Below, piece after piece: positions 24,420-36,275 of a DNA stretch of 64,000 nucleotides. The DNA is from Mixophyes australis (taxonomy: Eukaryota > Chordata > Amphibia > Anura > Limnodynastidae), in the NCBI GenBank assembly GCA_036250195.1, contig JAVHZZ010000012.1, positions 90,290,591-90,354,590 of the forward strand, given 5' to 3'. The notes beneath the pieces were generated by a model. The model worked only from the letters and a program-made list of their open reading frames with translations, was not told the DNA's origin and searched no databases. The first letter of the stretch is position 1, and each line of letters opens with the position of its first letter. The translations under genes and the position numbers were made by a program.

Positions 24420-26040
24420 TCATGATTCTTGATTCGATTCATGATTCAAATCATGATTCAATTCATTATTCATGATTCGATTCGTGATTCAAGATTCATG
24501 ATTCAATTCATGATTTATGATTTATGATTTGACTCATATTTAATGCTTCAATTCATGATTCATGATTTAATTCATGATTCATAATTCATGTTTCGATTCA
24601 TGATTCATGATTCAATTCATGATTCATAATTCAATTCATGATTCATGATTCGATTCTTGATTCATGATTCGATTCCAGATTCAATTCATGATTTATGATT
24701 CATGATTTAATTCATGATTCATGATTCGATTAATGATTCATGATTTGATTCATGATTCATGATTCATGATTCATGATTCGATTCATGATTCATGATTCGA
24801 TTTATGATTCATGATTCGATTCATGATTCATGATTCGATTCATGATTCATGATTCGATTAATTATTCATGATTCGATTCATGATTCATGATTTGATTCAT
24901 GATTCATAATTCAATTCATGATTCAATTCATTATTCATGATTCGATTCATGATTCAAGATTTAAGATTCGATTTATGATTCAAGATTAATGATTCGACTC
25001 ATGATTCATGATTCGACTCATATTTCATGATTCAATTCATGATTCAAATCATGATTCATGATTCATTCATATACATGATTCATGATTCAATTCATGATTC
25101 ATGATTCGACTCATGATTCATGATTCGACTCATGATTCATGATTCGACTCATGATTCATAATTCATGATACGACTCATGATTCATGATTCATGATTCATG
25201 ATTCAATTCATGATTTGTGATTCATGATTCAATTCATGATTCATGATTCAATTCATGATTTGTAATTCATGATTCAATTCATGATTCATGATTCAATTCA
25301 TGATTCATGATTCAATTAATGATTCATAATTCAATTCATGATTCATGATTCAATTCATTATTTATGATTCATGATTCGACTCATGAATCATGATTCAATT
25401 CATGATTCATGATTCAATTCATGATTCTATTCATTATTCATGATTCATAATTCAATTCATGATTCATGGTTCATGATTCGATTCATGGTTCATGATTCAT
25501 GATTCAATTCATGATTTGTGATTCATGATTCAATTCATGATTCATGATTCAATTCATGATTCATGATTCGATTAATGATTCATGATTCATGATTTGACTC
25601 ATGATTCATGATTCAATTCATAATTCATGAATTATGATTTAATTCATGATTCATGATTCATTTCATAATTCATGATTCATGATTAATTTCATAATTCATG
25701 ATTCATGATTCAATTCATGATTCAATTCATGATTCATGATTCATGATTCAATTCATGATTCAATTTATGATTCATGATTCATTTCATAATTCATGATTCG
25801 ATTAATGATTCATGATTCAATTCATGATTCATGATTCAATTCATGATTCATGATTCATGATTTGATTCATGATTCATGATTTATGATTTGATTCATGATT
25901 CATGATTATTGATTCATGATTCAATTCATGATTCATGATTCGATTTATGATTCATGATTCAATTCATGATTCATGAGTTGATTCATAATTCATGATTCAA
26001 TTCATGATTCATGATTCATGATTTATGATTCAATTCATAA
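24420..26040 (+). repeat. About 2.04-kb higher-order repeat, copy 1
   Basis: Aligns with 26,460-28,090. The shift is 2035 bp at GACTCATATT (24,531 against 26,566) and at GATTCCAGAT (24,671 against 26,706), then 2072-2078 bp further on (AATTCATTATTTATG at 25,352 and 27,430; TCATGAGTTG at 25,971 and 28,049), so copy 2 gained a few whole units. Shared order: CTTGATTCG, TATTTAATGC, CATGTTTCG, GATTCCAGATTC, CATATACATG, GATACGACTC (GATATGACTC in copy 2), CATGGTTC, GAATTATG, CATGAGTTG. Confidence 0.8.
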
Positions 26041-26459
26041 TTCATGATTCAATTCATGATTCAATTCATTATTCATGATTCGATTCGTGATTCAAGATTC
26101 ATGATTCGATTCATGATTCAATTCATGATTCATGATTAAATTCATGATTCATGATTCAATTCATGATTCAATTCATGATTAATGATTCGATTCATGATTC
26201 ATGATTCGATTCATGATTCATGATTCAATTCTTGATTCATGATTTAATTCATGATTCATTATTCATGATTCAATTCATGATTCACGATTCATGATTCAAT
26301 TCATGATTCATGAGTCAATTCAATTCATGATTTATGATTCATGATTTAATTCATGATTCATGATTCAATTCCTGATTCATGATTCAAGATTCATGATTCA
26401 ATTCATGATTTATGATTCATGATTCGACTCATGATTCATGATTCCATTCATGATTCATG
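26041..26459 (+). repeat. Linker between the two 2.04-kb copies
   Basis: Ordinary units with AATTCATTATTCATG, CGATTCGTGATTCAAG, a CAATTCTTG word and TGAGTCA near 26,310. It resembles about 21,610-22,010, shifted near 4.43 kb. Nothing else seen. Confidence 0.6.
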
Positions 26460-28090
26460 ATTCTTGATTCGATTCATGATTCAAATCATGATTCAATTCA
26501 TTATTCATGATTCGATTCGTGATTCAAGATTCATGATTCAATTCATGATTTATGATTTATGATTTGACTCATATTTAATGCTTCAATTCATGATTCATGA
26601 TTTAATTCATGATTCATAATTCATGTTTCGATTCATGATTCATGATTCAATTCATGATTCATAATTCAATTCATGATTCATGATTCGATTCTTGATTCAT
26701 GATTCGATTCCAGATTCAATTCATGATTTATGATTCATGATTTAATTCATGATTCATGATTCGATTAATGATTCATGATTTGATTCATGATTCATGATTC
26801 ATGATTCATGATTCGATTCATGATTCATGATTCGATTCATGATTCATGATTCGATTTATGATTCATGATTCGATTCATGATTCATGATTCGATTCATGAT
26901 TCATGATTCGATTCATGATTCATGATTCGATTCATTATTCATGATTCGATTCATGATTCATGATTTGATTCATGATTCATAATTCAATTCATGATTCAAT
27001 TCATTATTCATGATTCGATTCATGATTCAAGATTTATGATTCGATTTATGATTCAAGATTAATGATTCGACTCATGATTCATGATTCGACTCATATTTCA
27101 TGATTCAATTCATGATTCAAATCATGATTCATTCATATACATGATTCATGATTCAATTCATGATTCATGATTCGACTCATGATTCATGATTCGACTCATG
27201 ATTCATGATTCGACTCATGATTCATAATTCATGATATGACTCATGATTCATGATTCATGATTCATGATTCAATTCATGATTTGTGATTCATGATTCAATT
27301 CATGATTCATGATTCAATTCATGATTTGTAATTCATGATTCAATTCATGATTCATGATTCAATTCATGATTCATGATTCAATTAATGATTCATAATTCAA
27401 TTCATGATTCATGGTTCGATTCATGATTCAATTCATTATTTATGATTCATGATTCGACTCATGAATCATGATTCAATTCATGATTCATGATTCAATTCAT
27501 GATTCAATTCATTATTCATGATTCATGATTCAATTCATGATTCATGGTTCATGATTCGATTCCTGGTTCATGATTCATGATTCAATTCATGATTTGTGAT
27601 TCATGATTCAATTCATGATTCATGATTCGATTCATGATTCATGATTCGATTAATGATTCATGATTCATGATTTGACTCATGATTCATGATTCAATTCATA
27701 ATTCATGAATTATGATTTAATTCATGATTCATGATTCATTTCATAATTCATGATTCATGATTAATTTCATAATTCATGATTCAATTCATGATTCATGATT
27801 CAATTCATGATTCATGATTCATGATTCAATTCATGATTCAATTTATGATTCATGATTCATTTCATAATTCATGATTCGATTAATGATTCATGATTCAATT
27901 CATGATTCATGATTCAATTCATGATTCATGATTCATGATTTGATTCATGATTCATGATTTATGATTTGATTCATGATTCATGATTATTGATTCATGATTC
28001 AATTCATGATTCATGATTCGATTTATGATTCATGATTCAATTCATGATTCATGAGTTGATTCATAATTCATGATTCAATTCATGATTCAT
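26460..28090 (+). repeat. About 2.04-kb higher-order repeat, copy 2
   Basis: Second copy of 24,420-26,040. It carries one private C-to-T change in a CpG: the GATACGACTC landmark (CG at 25,171-25,172 in copy 1) reads GATATGACTC, TG at 27,237-27,238. It also has additional CGATTCATGATTCATG units near 26,820-26,930. Similarity to copy 1 ends at GATATATGATTC near 28,090. Confidence 0.8.
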
Positions 28091-28510
28091 GATATATGAT
28101 TCATGATTCAATTCATGATTAATGATTCAATTCATGATTCATGATTCAATTCATGATTCATGATTCGATTCATGATTCATGATTCGATTAATGATTCATG
28201 ATTCATGATTTGACTCATGATTCATGATTCAATTCATAATTCATGAATTATGATTTAATTCATGATTCATGATTCATTTCATAATTCATGATTCATGATT
28301 AATTTCATAATTCATGATTCATGATTCAATTCATGATTCATGATTCAATTCATGATTCATGATTCAATTCATGATTCAATTTATGATTCATGATTCATTT
28401 CATAATTCATGATTCGATTAATGATTCATGATTCAATTCATGATTCATGATTCAATTCATGATTCATGATTTGATTCAAGATTCATGATTCATGATTTGA
28501 TTCATGATTC
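28091..28510 (+). repeat. Array segment repeating part of 27.6-28.0 kb
   Basis: The TTTGACTC to GAATTATG stretch starting at 28,209 repeats the one at 27,671, about 538 bp upstream, then runs through TTTCATAATTC words and GATTTGATTCAAG near 28,470. It leads directly into the first unit of the 1130-bp duplication. Confidence 0.6.
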
Positions 28511-29640
28511 ATTATTCATGATTCATGATTCAATTCATGATTCATGATTCGATTTATGATTCATGATTCAATTCATGATTCATGAGTTGATTCATAATTC
28601 ATGATTCAATTCATGATTCATGATTCATGATTTATGATTCAATTCATAATTCATGATTCAATTCATTATTCAATTCATTATTCATGATTCGATTCGTGAT
28701 TCAAGATTCATGATTCAATTCATGATTCATGATTCAATTCATGATTCATGATTAAATTCATGATTCATGATTCAATTCATGATTCGATTCATGATTCATG
28801 ATTCGATTCATGATTCATGATTCGATTCATGATTCATGATTCAATTCTTGATTCATGATTTAATTCATGATTCATTATTCATGATTCAATTCATGATTCA
28901 TGATTCAATTCATGATTCATGAGTCAATTCAATTCATGATTTATGATTCATGATTTAATTCATGATTCGATTAATGATTCATGATTTGATTCATGATTCA
29001 ATTCCTGATTCATGATTCAAGATTCATGATTCAATTCATGATTCATGATTCTTGATTCGATTCATGATTCAAATCATGATTCAATTCATTATTCATGATT
29101 CGATTCGTGATTCAAGATTCATGATTCAATTCATGATTTATGATTCATGATTTAATTCATGATTCGATTAATGATTCATGATTTGATTCATGATTCAATT
29201 CCTGATTCATGATTCAAGATTCATGATTCAATTCATGATTCATGATTCTTGATTCGATTCATGATTCAAATCATGATTCAATTCATTATTCATGATTCGA
29301 TTCGTGATTCAAGATTCATGATTCAATTCATGATTTATGATTTATGATTTGACTCATATTTAATGCTTCAATTCATGATTCATGATTCAATTCATGATTC
29401 ATGATTTAATTCATGATTCATAATTCATGTTTCGATTTATAATTCAATTCATGATTCATGATTCATGATTCAATTCATGATTCATGATTCAATTTATGAT
29501 TCATAATTCAATTCATGATTCATGATTTGATTCATGATTCAATTCATGATTTATGATTCATGATTCGACTCATGAATCATGATTCAATTTATGATTCATG
29601 ATTCATGATTCAATTCATGATTCAATTCATGATTCAATTC
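28511..29640 (+). repeat. 1130-bp tandem duplication, unit 1
   Basis: Begins ATTATTCATGATTCATG at 28,511. Every landmark I checked recurs exactly 1130 bp later: ATTAAATTCA 28,751 and 29,881; GACTCATATT 29,351 and 30,481; TTCGATTTAT 29,431 and 30,561. It includes a nested 197-bp tandem duplication (TTTAATTCATGATTCG at 28,954 and 29,151) covering the CCTGATTC to CGTGATTCAAG words, and this nested pair was copied along into unit 2. Confidence 0.9.
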
Positions 29641-30770
29641 ATTATTCATGATTCATGATTCAATTCATGATTCATGATTCGATTTATGATTCATGATTCA
29701 ATTCATGATTCATGAGTTGATTCATAATTCATGATTCAATTCATGATTCATGATTCATGATTTATGATTCAATTCATAATTCATGATTCAATTCATTATT
29801 CAATTCATTATTCATGATTCGATTCGTGATTCAAGATTCATGATTCAATTCATGATTCATGATTCAATTCATGATTCATGATTAAATTCATGATTCATGA
29901 TTCAATTCATGATTCGATTCATGATTCATGATTCGATTCATGATTCATGATTCGATTCATGATTCATGATTCAATTCTTGATTCATGATTTAATTCATGA
30001 TTCATTATTCATGATTCAATTCATGATTCATGATTCAATTCATGATTCATGAGTCAATTCAATTCATGATTTATGATTCATGATTTAATTCATGATTCGA
30101 TTAATGATTCATGATTTGATTCATGATTCAATTCCTGATTCATGATTCAAGATTCATGATTCAATTCATGATTCATGATTCTTGATTCGATTCATGATTC
30201 AAATCATGATTCAATTCATTATTCATTATTCGATTCGTGATTCAAGATTCATGATTCAATTCATGATTTATGATTCATGATTTAATTCATGATTCGATTA
30301 ATGATTCATGATTTGATTCATGATTCAATTCCTGATTCATGATTCAAGATTCATGATTCAATTCATGATTCATGATTCTTGATTCGATTCATGATTCAAA
30401 TCATGATTCAATTCATTATTCATGATTCGATTCGTGATTCAAGATTCATGATTCAATTCATGATTTATGATTTATGATTTGACTCATATTTAATGCTTCA
30501 ATTCATGATTCATGATTCAATTCATGATTCATGATTTAATTCATGATTCATAATTCATGTTTCGATTTATAATTCAATTCATGATTCATGATTCATGATT
30601 CAATTCATGATTCATGATTCAATTTATGATTCATAATTCAATTCATGATTCATGATTTGATTCATGATTCAATTCATGATTTATGATTCATGATTCGACT
30701 CATGAATCATGATTCAATTTATGATTCATGATTCATGATTCAATTCATGATTCAATTCATGATTCAATTC
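29641..30770 (+). repeat. 1130-bp tandem duplication, unit 2
   Basis: Near-identical copy of 28,511-29,640 with no net length change. The one difference I noticed is T at 30,227 where unit 1 has G at 29,097 (ATTCATTATT against ATTCATGATT). At 30,771 the sequence again reads ATTATTCATGATTCATG and then departs with CATGGTTCATG. This is the youngest-looking large duplication in the window, or an assembly duplication. Confidence 0.9.
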
Positions 30771-32590
30771 ATTATTCATGATTCATGATTCAATTCATGA
30801 TTCATGGTTCATGATTCGATTCATGGTTCATGATTCATGATTTAATTCATGATTTGTGATTCATGATTCGATTCATGATTCATGATTCAATTCATGATTC
30901 ATGATTTAATTCATGATTCATAATTCATGTTTCGATTTATAATTCAATTCATGATTCATGATTCATGATTCAATTCATGATTCATGATTCAATTTATGAT
31001 TCATAATTCAATTCATGATTCATGATTTGATTCATGATTCAATTCATGATTTATGATTCATGATTCGACTCATGAATCATGATTCAATTTATGATTCATG
31101 ATTCAATTCATGATTCAATTCATGATTCAATTCATTATTCATGATTCGATTCATGATTCATGATTCAATTCATGATTCATGATTTAATTCATGATTCATA
31201 ATTCATGTTTCGATTTATAATTCAATTCATGATTCATGATTCATGATTCAATTCATGATTCATGATTCAATTTATGATTCATAATTCAATTCATGATTCA
31301 TGATTTGATTCATGATTCAATTCATGATTTATGATTCATGATTCGACTCATGAATCATGATTCAATTTATGATTCATGATTCATGATTCAATTCATGATT
31401 CAATTCATGATTCAATTCATTATTCATGATTCATGATTCAATTCATGATTCATGGTTCATGATTCGATTCATGGTTCATGATTCATGATTTAATTCATGA
31501 TTTGTGATTCATGATTCGATTCATGATTCATGATTCGATTCATGATTCATGATTCGATTAATGATTCATGATTTGACTCATAATTCATGATTCAATTCAT
31601 AATTCATGAATTATGATTTAATTCATGATTCATGATTCATTTCATAATTCATGATTCATGATTCAATTCATAATTCATGAATTATGATTTAATTCATGAT
31701 TCATGATTCATTTCATAATTCATGATTCATGATTAATTTCATAATTCATGATTCATGATTAATTTCATAATTTATGATTCATGATTCAATTCATGATTCA
31801 TGATTAATTTCATAATTCATGATTCATGATTCAATTCATGATTCATGATTCAATTCATGATTCATGATTCATGATTCAATTCATGATTCAATTTATGATT
31901 CATGATTCATTTCATAATTCATGATTCGATTAATGATTCATGATTCAATTCATGATTCATAATTCAATTCATGATTCATGATTCATGATTTGATTCATGA
32001 TTCATGATTTATGATTTGATTCATGATTCATGATTATTGATTCATGGATCAATTCATGATTCATGATTCGATTTATGATTCATGATTCAATTCATGATTC
32101 ATGAGTTGATTCATAATTCATGATTCAATTCATGATTCATGATATATGATTTATGATTCAATTCATAATTCATGATTCAATTCATGATTCAATTCATTAT
32201 TCATGATTCGATTCGTGATTCAAGATTCATGATTCGATTCATGATTCAATTCATGATTCATGATTAAATTCATGATTCATGATTCAATTCATGATTCAAT
32301 TCATGATTCATGATTCGATTCATGATTCATGATTCGATTCATGATTCATGATTCAATTCTTGATTCATGATTTAATTCATGATTCATTATTCATGATTCA
32401 ATTCATGATTCATGATTCGATTTATGATTCATGATTCAATTCATGATTTATGATTCATGATTTAATTCATGATTCATGATTCGATTAATGATTCATGATT
32501 TGATTCATGATTCAATTCCTGATTCATGATTCAAGATTCATGATTCAATTCATGATTTATGATTCATGATTCGACTCATGATTCATGATT
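30771..32590 (+). repeat. Mosaic domain with a repeated GTTTCGATTTAT segment
   Basis: TTCGATTTATAATTC, normally once per module, occurs at 30,561, 30,931 and 31,209 (shifts 370 and 278 bp), each followed by the same words through CGACTCATGAATCATG. After 31,440 the array returns to CATGGTTCATG, then TTTGACTC, two successive GAATTATGATTT words (about 31,607 and 31,680), repeated TTAATTTCATAATTC, CATGAGTTG near 32,099 and a run of CGATTCATGATTCATG. No unique sequence. Confidence 0.65.
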
Positions 32591-34059
32591 CCATTCATGA
32601 TTCATGATTCTTGATTCGATTCATGATTCAAATCATGATTCAATTCATTATTCATGATTCGATTCGTGATTCAAGATTCATGATTCAATTCATGATTTAT
32701 GATTTATGATTTGACTCATATTTAATGCTTCAATTCATGATTCATGATTCAATTCATGATTCATTCATAATTCATGATTCGATTAATGATTCATGATTCG
32801 ATTCATGATTCATGATTCAATTCATGATTCATGATTTAATTCATGATTCATGATTCGATTAATGATTCATGATTTGATTCATGATTCATGATTCATGATT
32901 CATGATTCGATTCATGATTCATGATTCGATTTATAATTCATGATTCGATTCATGATTCATGATTCGATTCATGATTCATGATTCGATTCATTATTCATGA
33001 TTCGATTCATGATTCATGATTTGATTCATGATTCATAATTCAATTCATGATTCAATTCATTATTCATGATTCGATTCATGATTCAATATTTATGATTCGA
33101 TTTATGATTCAAGATTTATGATTCGACTCATGATTCATGATTCGACTCATATTTCATGATTCAATTCATGATTCAATTCATGATTCATGATTCATTCATA
33201 TACATGATTCATGATTCAATTCATGATTCATGATTCGACTCATGATTCATGATTCGACTCATGATTCATAATTCATGATACGACTCATGATTCATGATTC
33301 ATGATTCATGATTCAATTCATGATTTGTGATTCATGATTCAATTCATGATTTGTGATTCATGATTCAATTCATGATTCATGATTCAATTATGATTTGTAA
33401 TTCATGATTCAATTCATGATTCATGTTTATTCATGATTCATGATTCAATTAATGATTCATAATTCAATTCATGATTCATGATTCGATTCATGATTCAATT
33501 CATGATTTATGATTCATGATTCGACTCATGAATCATGATTCAATTCATGATTCATGATTCAATTCATGATTCAATTCATTATTCATGATTCATGATTCAA
33601 TTCATGATTCATGGTTCATGATTCGATTCATGGTTCATGATTCATGATTCAATTCATGATTTGTGATTCATGATTCAATTCATGATTCATGATTCGATTC
33701 ATGATTCATGATTCGATTAATGATTCATGATTCATGATTTGACTCATGATTCATGATTCAATTCATAATTCATGAATTATGATTTAATTCATGATTCATG
33801 ATTCAATTCATGATTTGTGATTCATGATTCAATTCATGATTCATGATTCAATTCATGATTCATGATTCAATTCATGATTCATGATTCGATTCATGATTCA
33901 TGATTCATGATTTGACTCATGATTCATGATTCAATTCATAATTCATGAATTATGATTTAATTCATGATTCATGATTCATTTCATAATTCATGATTCATGA
34001 TTAATTTCATAATTCATGATTCATGATTCAATTCATGATTCATGATTCAATTCATGATT
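32591..34059 (+). repeat. 1469-bp tandem duplication, unit 1
   Basis: Starts at CCATTCATGATTCATGATTC (32,591), which reappears at 34,060 directly after the unit ends. The shift is 1469 bp at the start and 1462 bp after one 7-mer is missing in unit 2 near 34,300 (ATTTATAATT 32,929 and 34,391; TCATGTTTATT 33,421 and 34,883). It contains the diagnostic oddities CAATTATGATTTG (about 33,385) and CATGTTTATTCATG (33,422), both found only in this repeat and its relatives. Confidence 0.88.
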
Positions 34060-35520
34060 CCATTCATGATTCATGATTCTTGATTCGATTCATGATTCAA
34101 ATCATGATTCAATTCATTATTCATGATTCGATTCGTGATTCAAGATTCATGATTCAATTCATGATTTATGATTTATGATTTGACTCATATTTAATGCTTC
34201 AATTCATGATTCATGATTCAATTCATGATTCATTCATAATTCATGATTCGATTAATGATTCATGATTCGATTCATGATTCATGATTCAATTCATGATTCA
34301 ATTCATGATTCATGATTCGATTAATGATTCATGATTTGATTCATGATTCATGATTCATGATTCATGATTCGATTCATGATTCATGATTCGATTTATAATT
34401 CATGATTCGATTCATGATTCATGATTCGATTCATGATTCATGATTCGATTCATTATTCATGATTCGATTCATGATTCATGATTTGATTCATGATTCATAA
34501 TTCAATTCATGATTCAATTCATTATTCATGATTCGATTCATGATTCAATATTTATGATTCGATTTATGATTCAAGATTTATGATTCGACTCATGATTCAT
34601 GATTCGACTCATATTTCATGATTCAATTCATGATTCAATTCATGATTCATGATTCATTCATATACATGATTCATGATTCAATTCATGATTCATGATTCGA
34701 CTCATGATTCATGATTCGACTCATGATTCATAATTCATGATACGACTCATGATTCATGATTCATGATTCATGATTCAATTCATGATTTGTGATTCATGAT
34801 TCAATTCATGATTTGTGATTCATGATTCAATTCATGATTCATGATTCAATTATGATTTGTAATTCATGATTCAATTCATGATTCATGTTTATTCATGATT
34901 CATGATTCAATTAATGATTCATAATTCAATTCATGATTCATGATTCGATTCATGATTCAATTCATGATTTATGATTCATGATTCGACTCATGAATCATGA
35001 TTCAATTCATGATTCATGATTCAATTCATGATTCAATTCATTATTCATGATTCATGATTCAATTCATGATTCATGGTTCATGATTCGATTCATGGTTCAT
35101 GATTCATGATTCAATTCATGATTTGTGATTCATGATTCAATTCATGATTCATGATTCGATTCATGATTCATGATTCGATTAATGATTCATGATTCATGAT
35201 TTGACTCATGATTCATGATTCAATTCATAATTCATGAATTATGATTTAATTCATGATTCATGATTCAATTCATGATTTGTGATTCATGATTCAATTCATG
35301 ATTCATGATTCAATTCATGATTCATGATTCAATTCATGATTCATGATTCGATTCATGATTCATGATTCATGATTTGACTCATGATTCATGATTCAATTCA
35401 TAATTCATGAATTATGATTTAATTCATGATTCATGATTCATTTCATAATTCATGATTCATGATTAATTTCATAATTCATGATTCATGATTCAATTCATGA
35501 TTCATGATTCAATTCATGAT
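34060..35520 (+). repeat. 1469-bp tandem duplication, unit 2
   Basis: Second copy of 32,591-34,059, with CAATTATGATTTG near 34,850 and CATGTTTATTC at 34,884. From about 34,380 it is also the start of the segment copied again at 38,940 (shift 4559 bp). After about 35,510 it continues with ATTCAATTTATG where unit 1 ended, so the tandem junction is at 34,059/34,060. Confidence 0.85.
34655..34672 (+). repeat. CATTCATATACATG landmark (representative)
   Basis: ATATACATG departs from the 5/7 units and marks one position per module, normally 60-120 bp upstream of GATACGACTC. Copies near 827, 4797, 16,428, 20,661, 22,875, 25,068, 27,133, 33,197, 34,660, 38,211, 38,476, 39,222 and 42,778. The 827 and 16,428 copies are partners in the segmental duplication, as are 4797 and 20,661. 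Confidence 0.8.
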
Positions 35521-36255
35521 TCAATTTATGATTCATGATTCATTTCATAATTCATGATTCGATTAATGATTCATGATTCAATTCATGATTCATGATTCAA
35601 TTCATGATTCATGATTTGATTCAAGATTCATGATTCATGATTTGATTCATGATTCATTATTCATGATTCATGATTCAATTCATGATTCATGATTCGATTT
35701 ATGATTCATGATTCAATTCATGATTCATGAGTTGATTCATGATTCAATTCATGATTCATGATTCATGATTTATGATTCAATTCATAATTCATGATTCAAT
35801 TCATTATTCAATTCATTATTCATGATTCGATTCGTGATTCAAGATTCATGATTCAATTCATGATTCATGATTAAATTCATGATTCATGATTCAATTCATG
35901 ATTCGATTCATGATTCATGATTCGATTCATGATTCATGATTCGATTCATGATTCATGATTCGATTCATGATTCATGATTCAATTCTTGATTCATGATTTA
36001 ATTCATGATTCATTATTCATGATTCAATTCATGATTCATGAGTCAATTCAATTCATGATTTATGATTCATGATTCAATTCATGATTCGATTAATGATTCA
36101 TGATTTGATTCATGATTCAATTCCTGATTCATGATTCAAGATTCATGATTCAATTCATGATTCATGATTCTTGATTCGATTCATGATTCAAATCATGATT
36201 CAATTCATTATTCATGATTCGATTCGTGATTCAATTCATGATTTATGATTTATGA

Positions 36256-36275
36256 TTTGACTCATATTTAATGCT
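36256..36275 (+). repeat. CTCATATTTAATGCTTC landmark (representative)
   Basis: This word, usually preceded by TTTGA, is the most regular higher-order landmark. Copies lie near 2355, 4350, 17,956, 20,118, 22,024, 22,384, 24,531, 26,566, 29,351, 30,481, 32,713, 34,180, 36,257, 37,693, 38,693, 40,816, 42,252, 44,451, 46,917, 49,148, 50,690, 52,917, 54,430, 55,157, 59,332, 59,500, 61,574, 61,742 and 63,901. Spacing in the mosaic domain is about 1.0-2.8 kb. Variants are TATTTCTTGC (7.6 kb), TATTTCATGC (8.56 kb) and TATTTAATGATTC (59.8 and 62.0 kb). Confidence 0.85.

Noticed and set aside
28511..30770. Treating the 1130-bp pair as certainly biological
   Set aside because: Identity is so high that a false duplication in assembly cannot be excluded from sequence alone; I report it with that caveat instead of asserting either.
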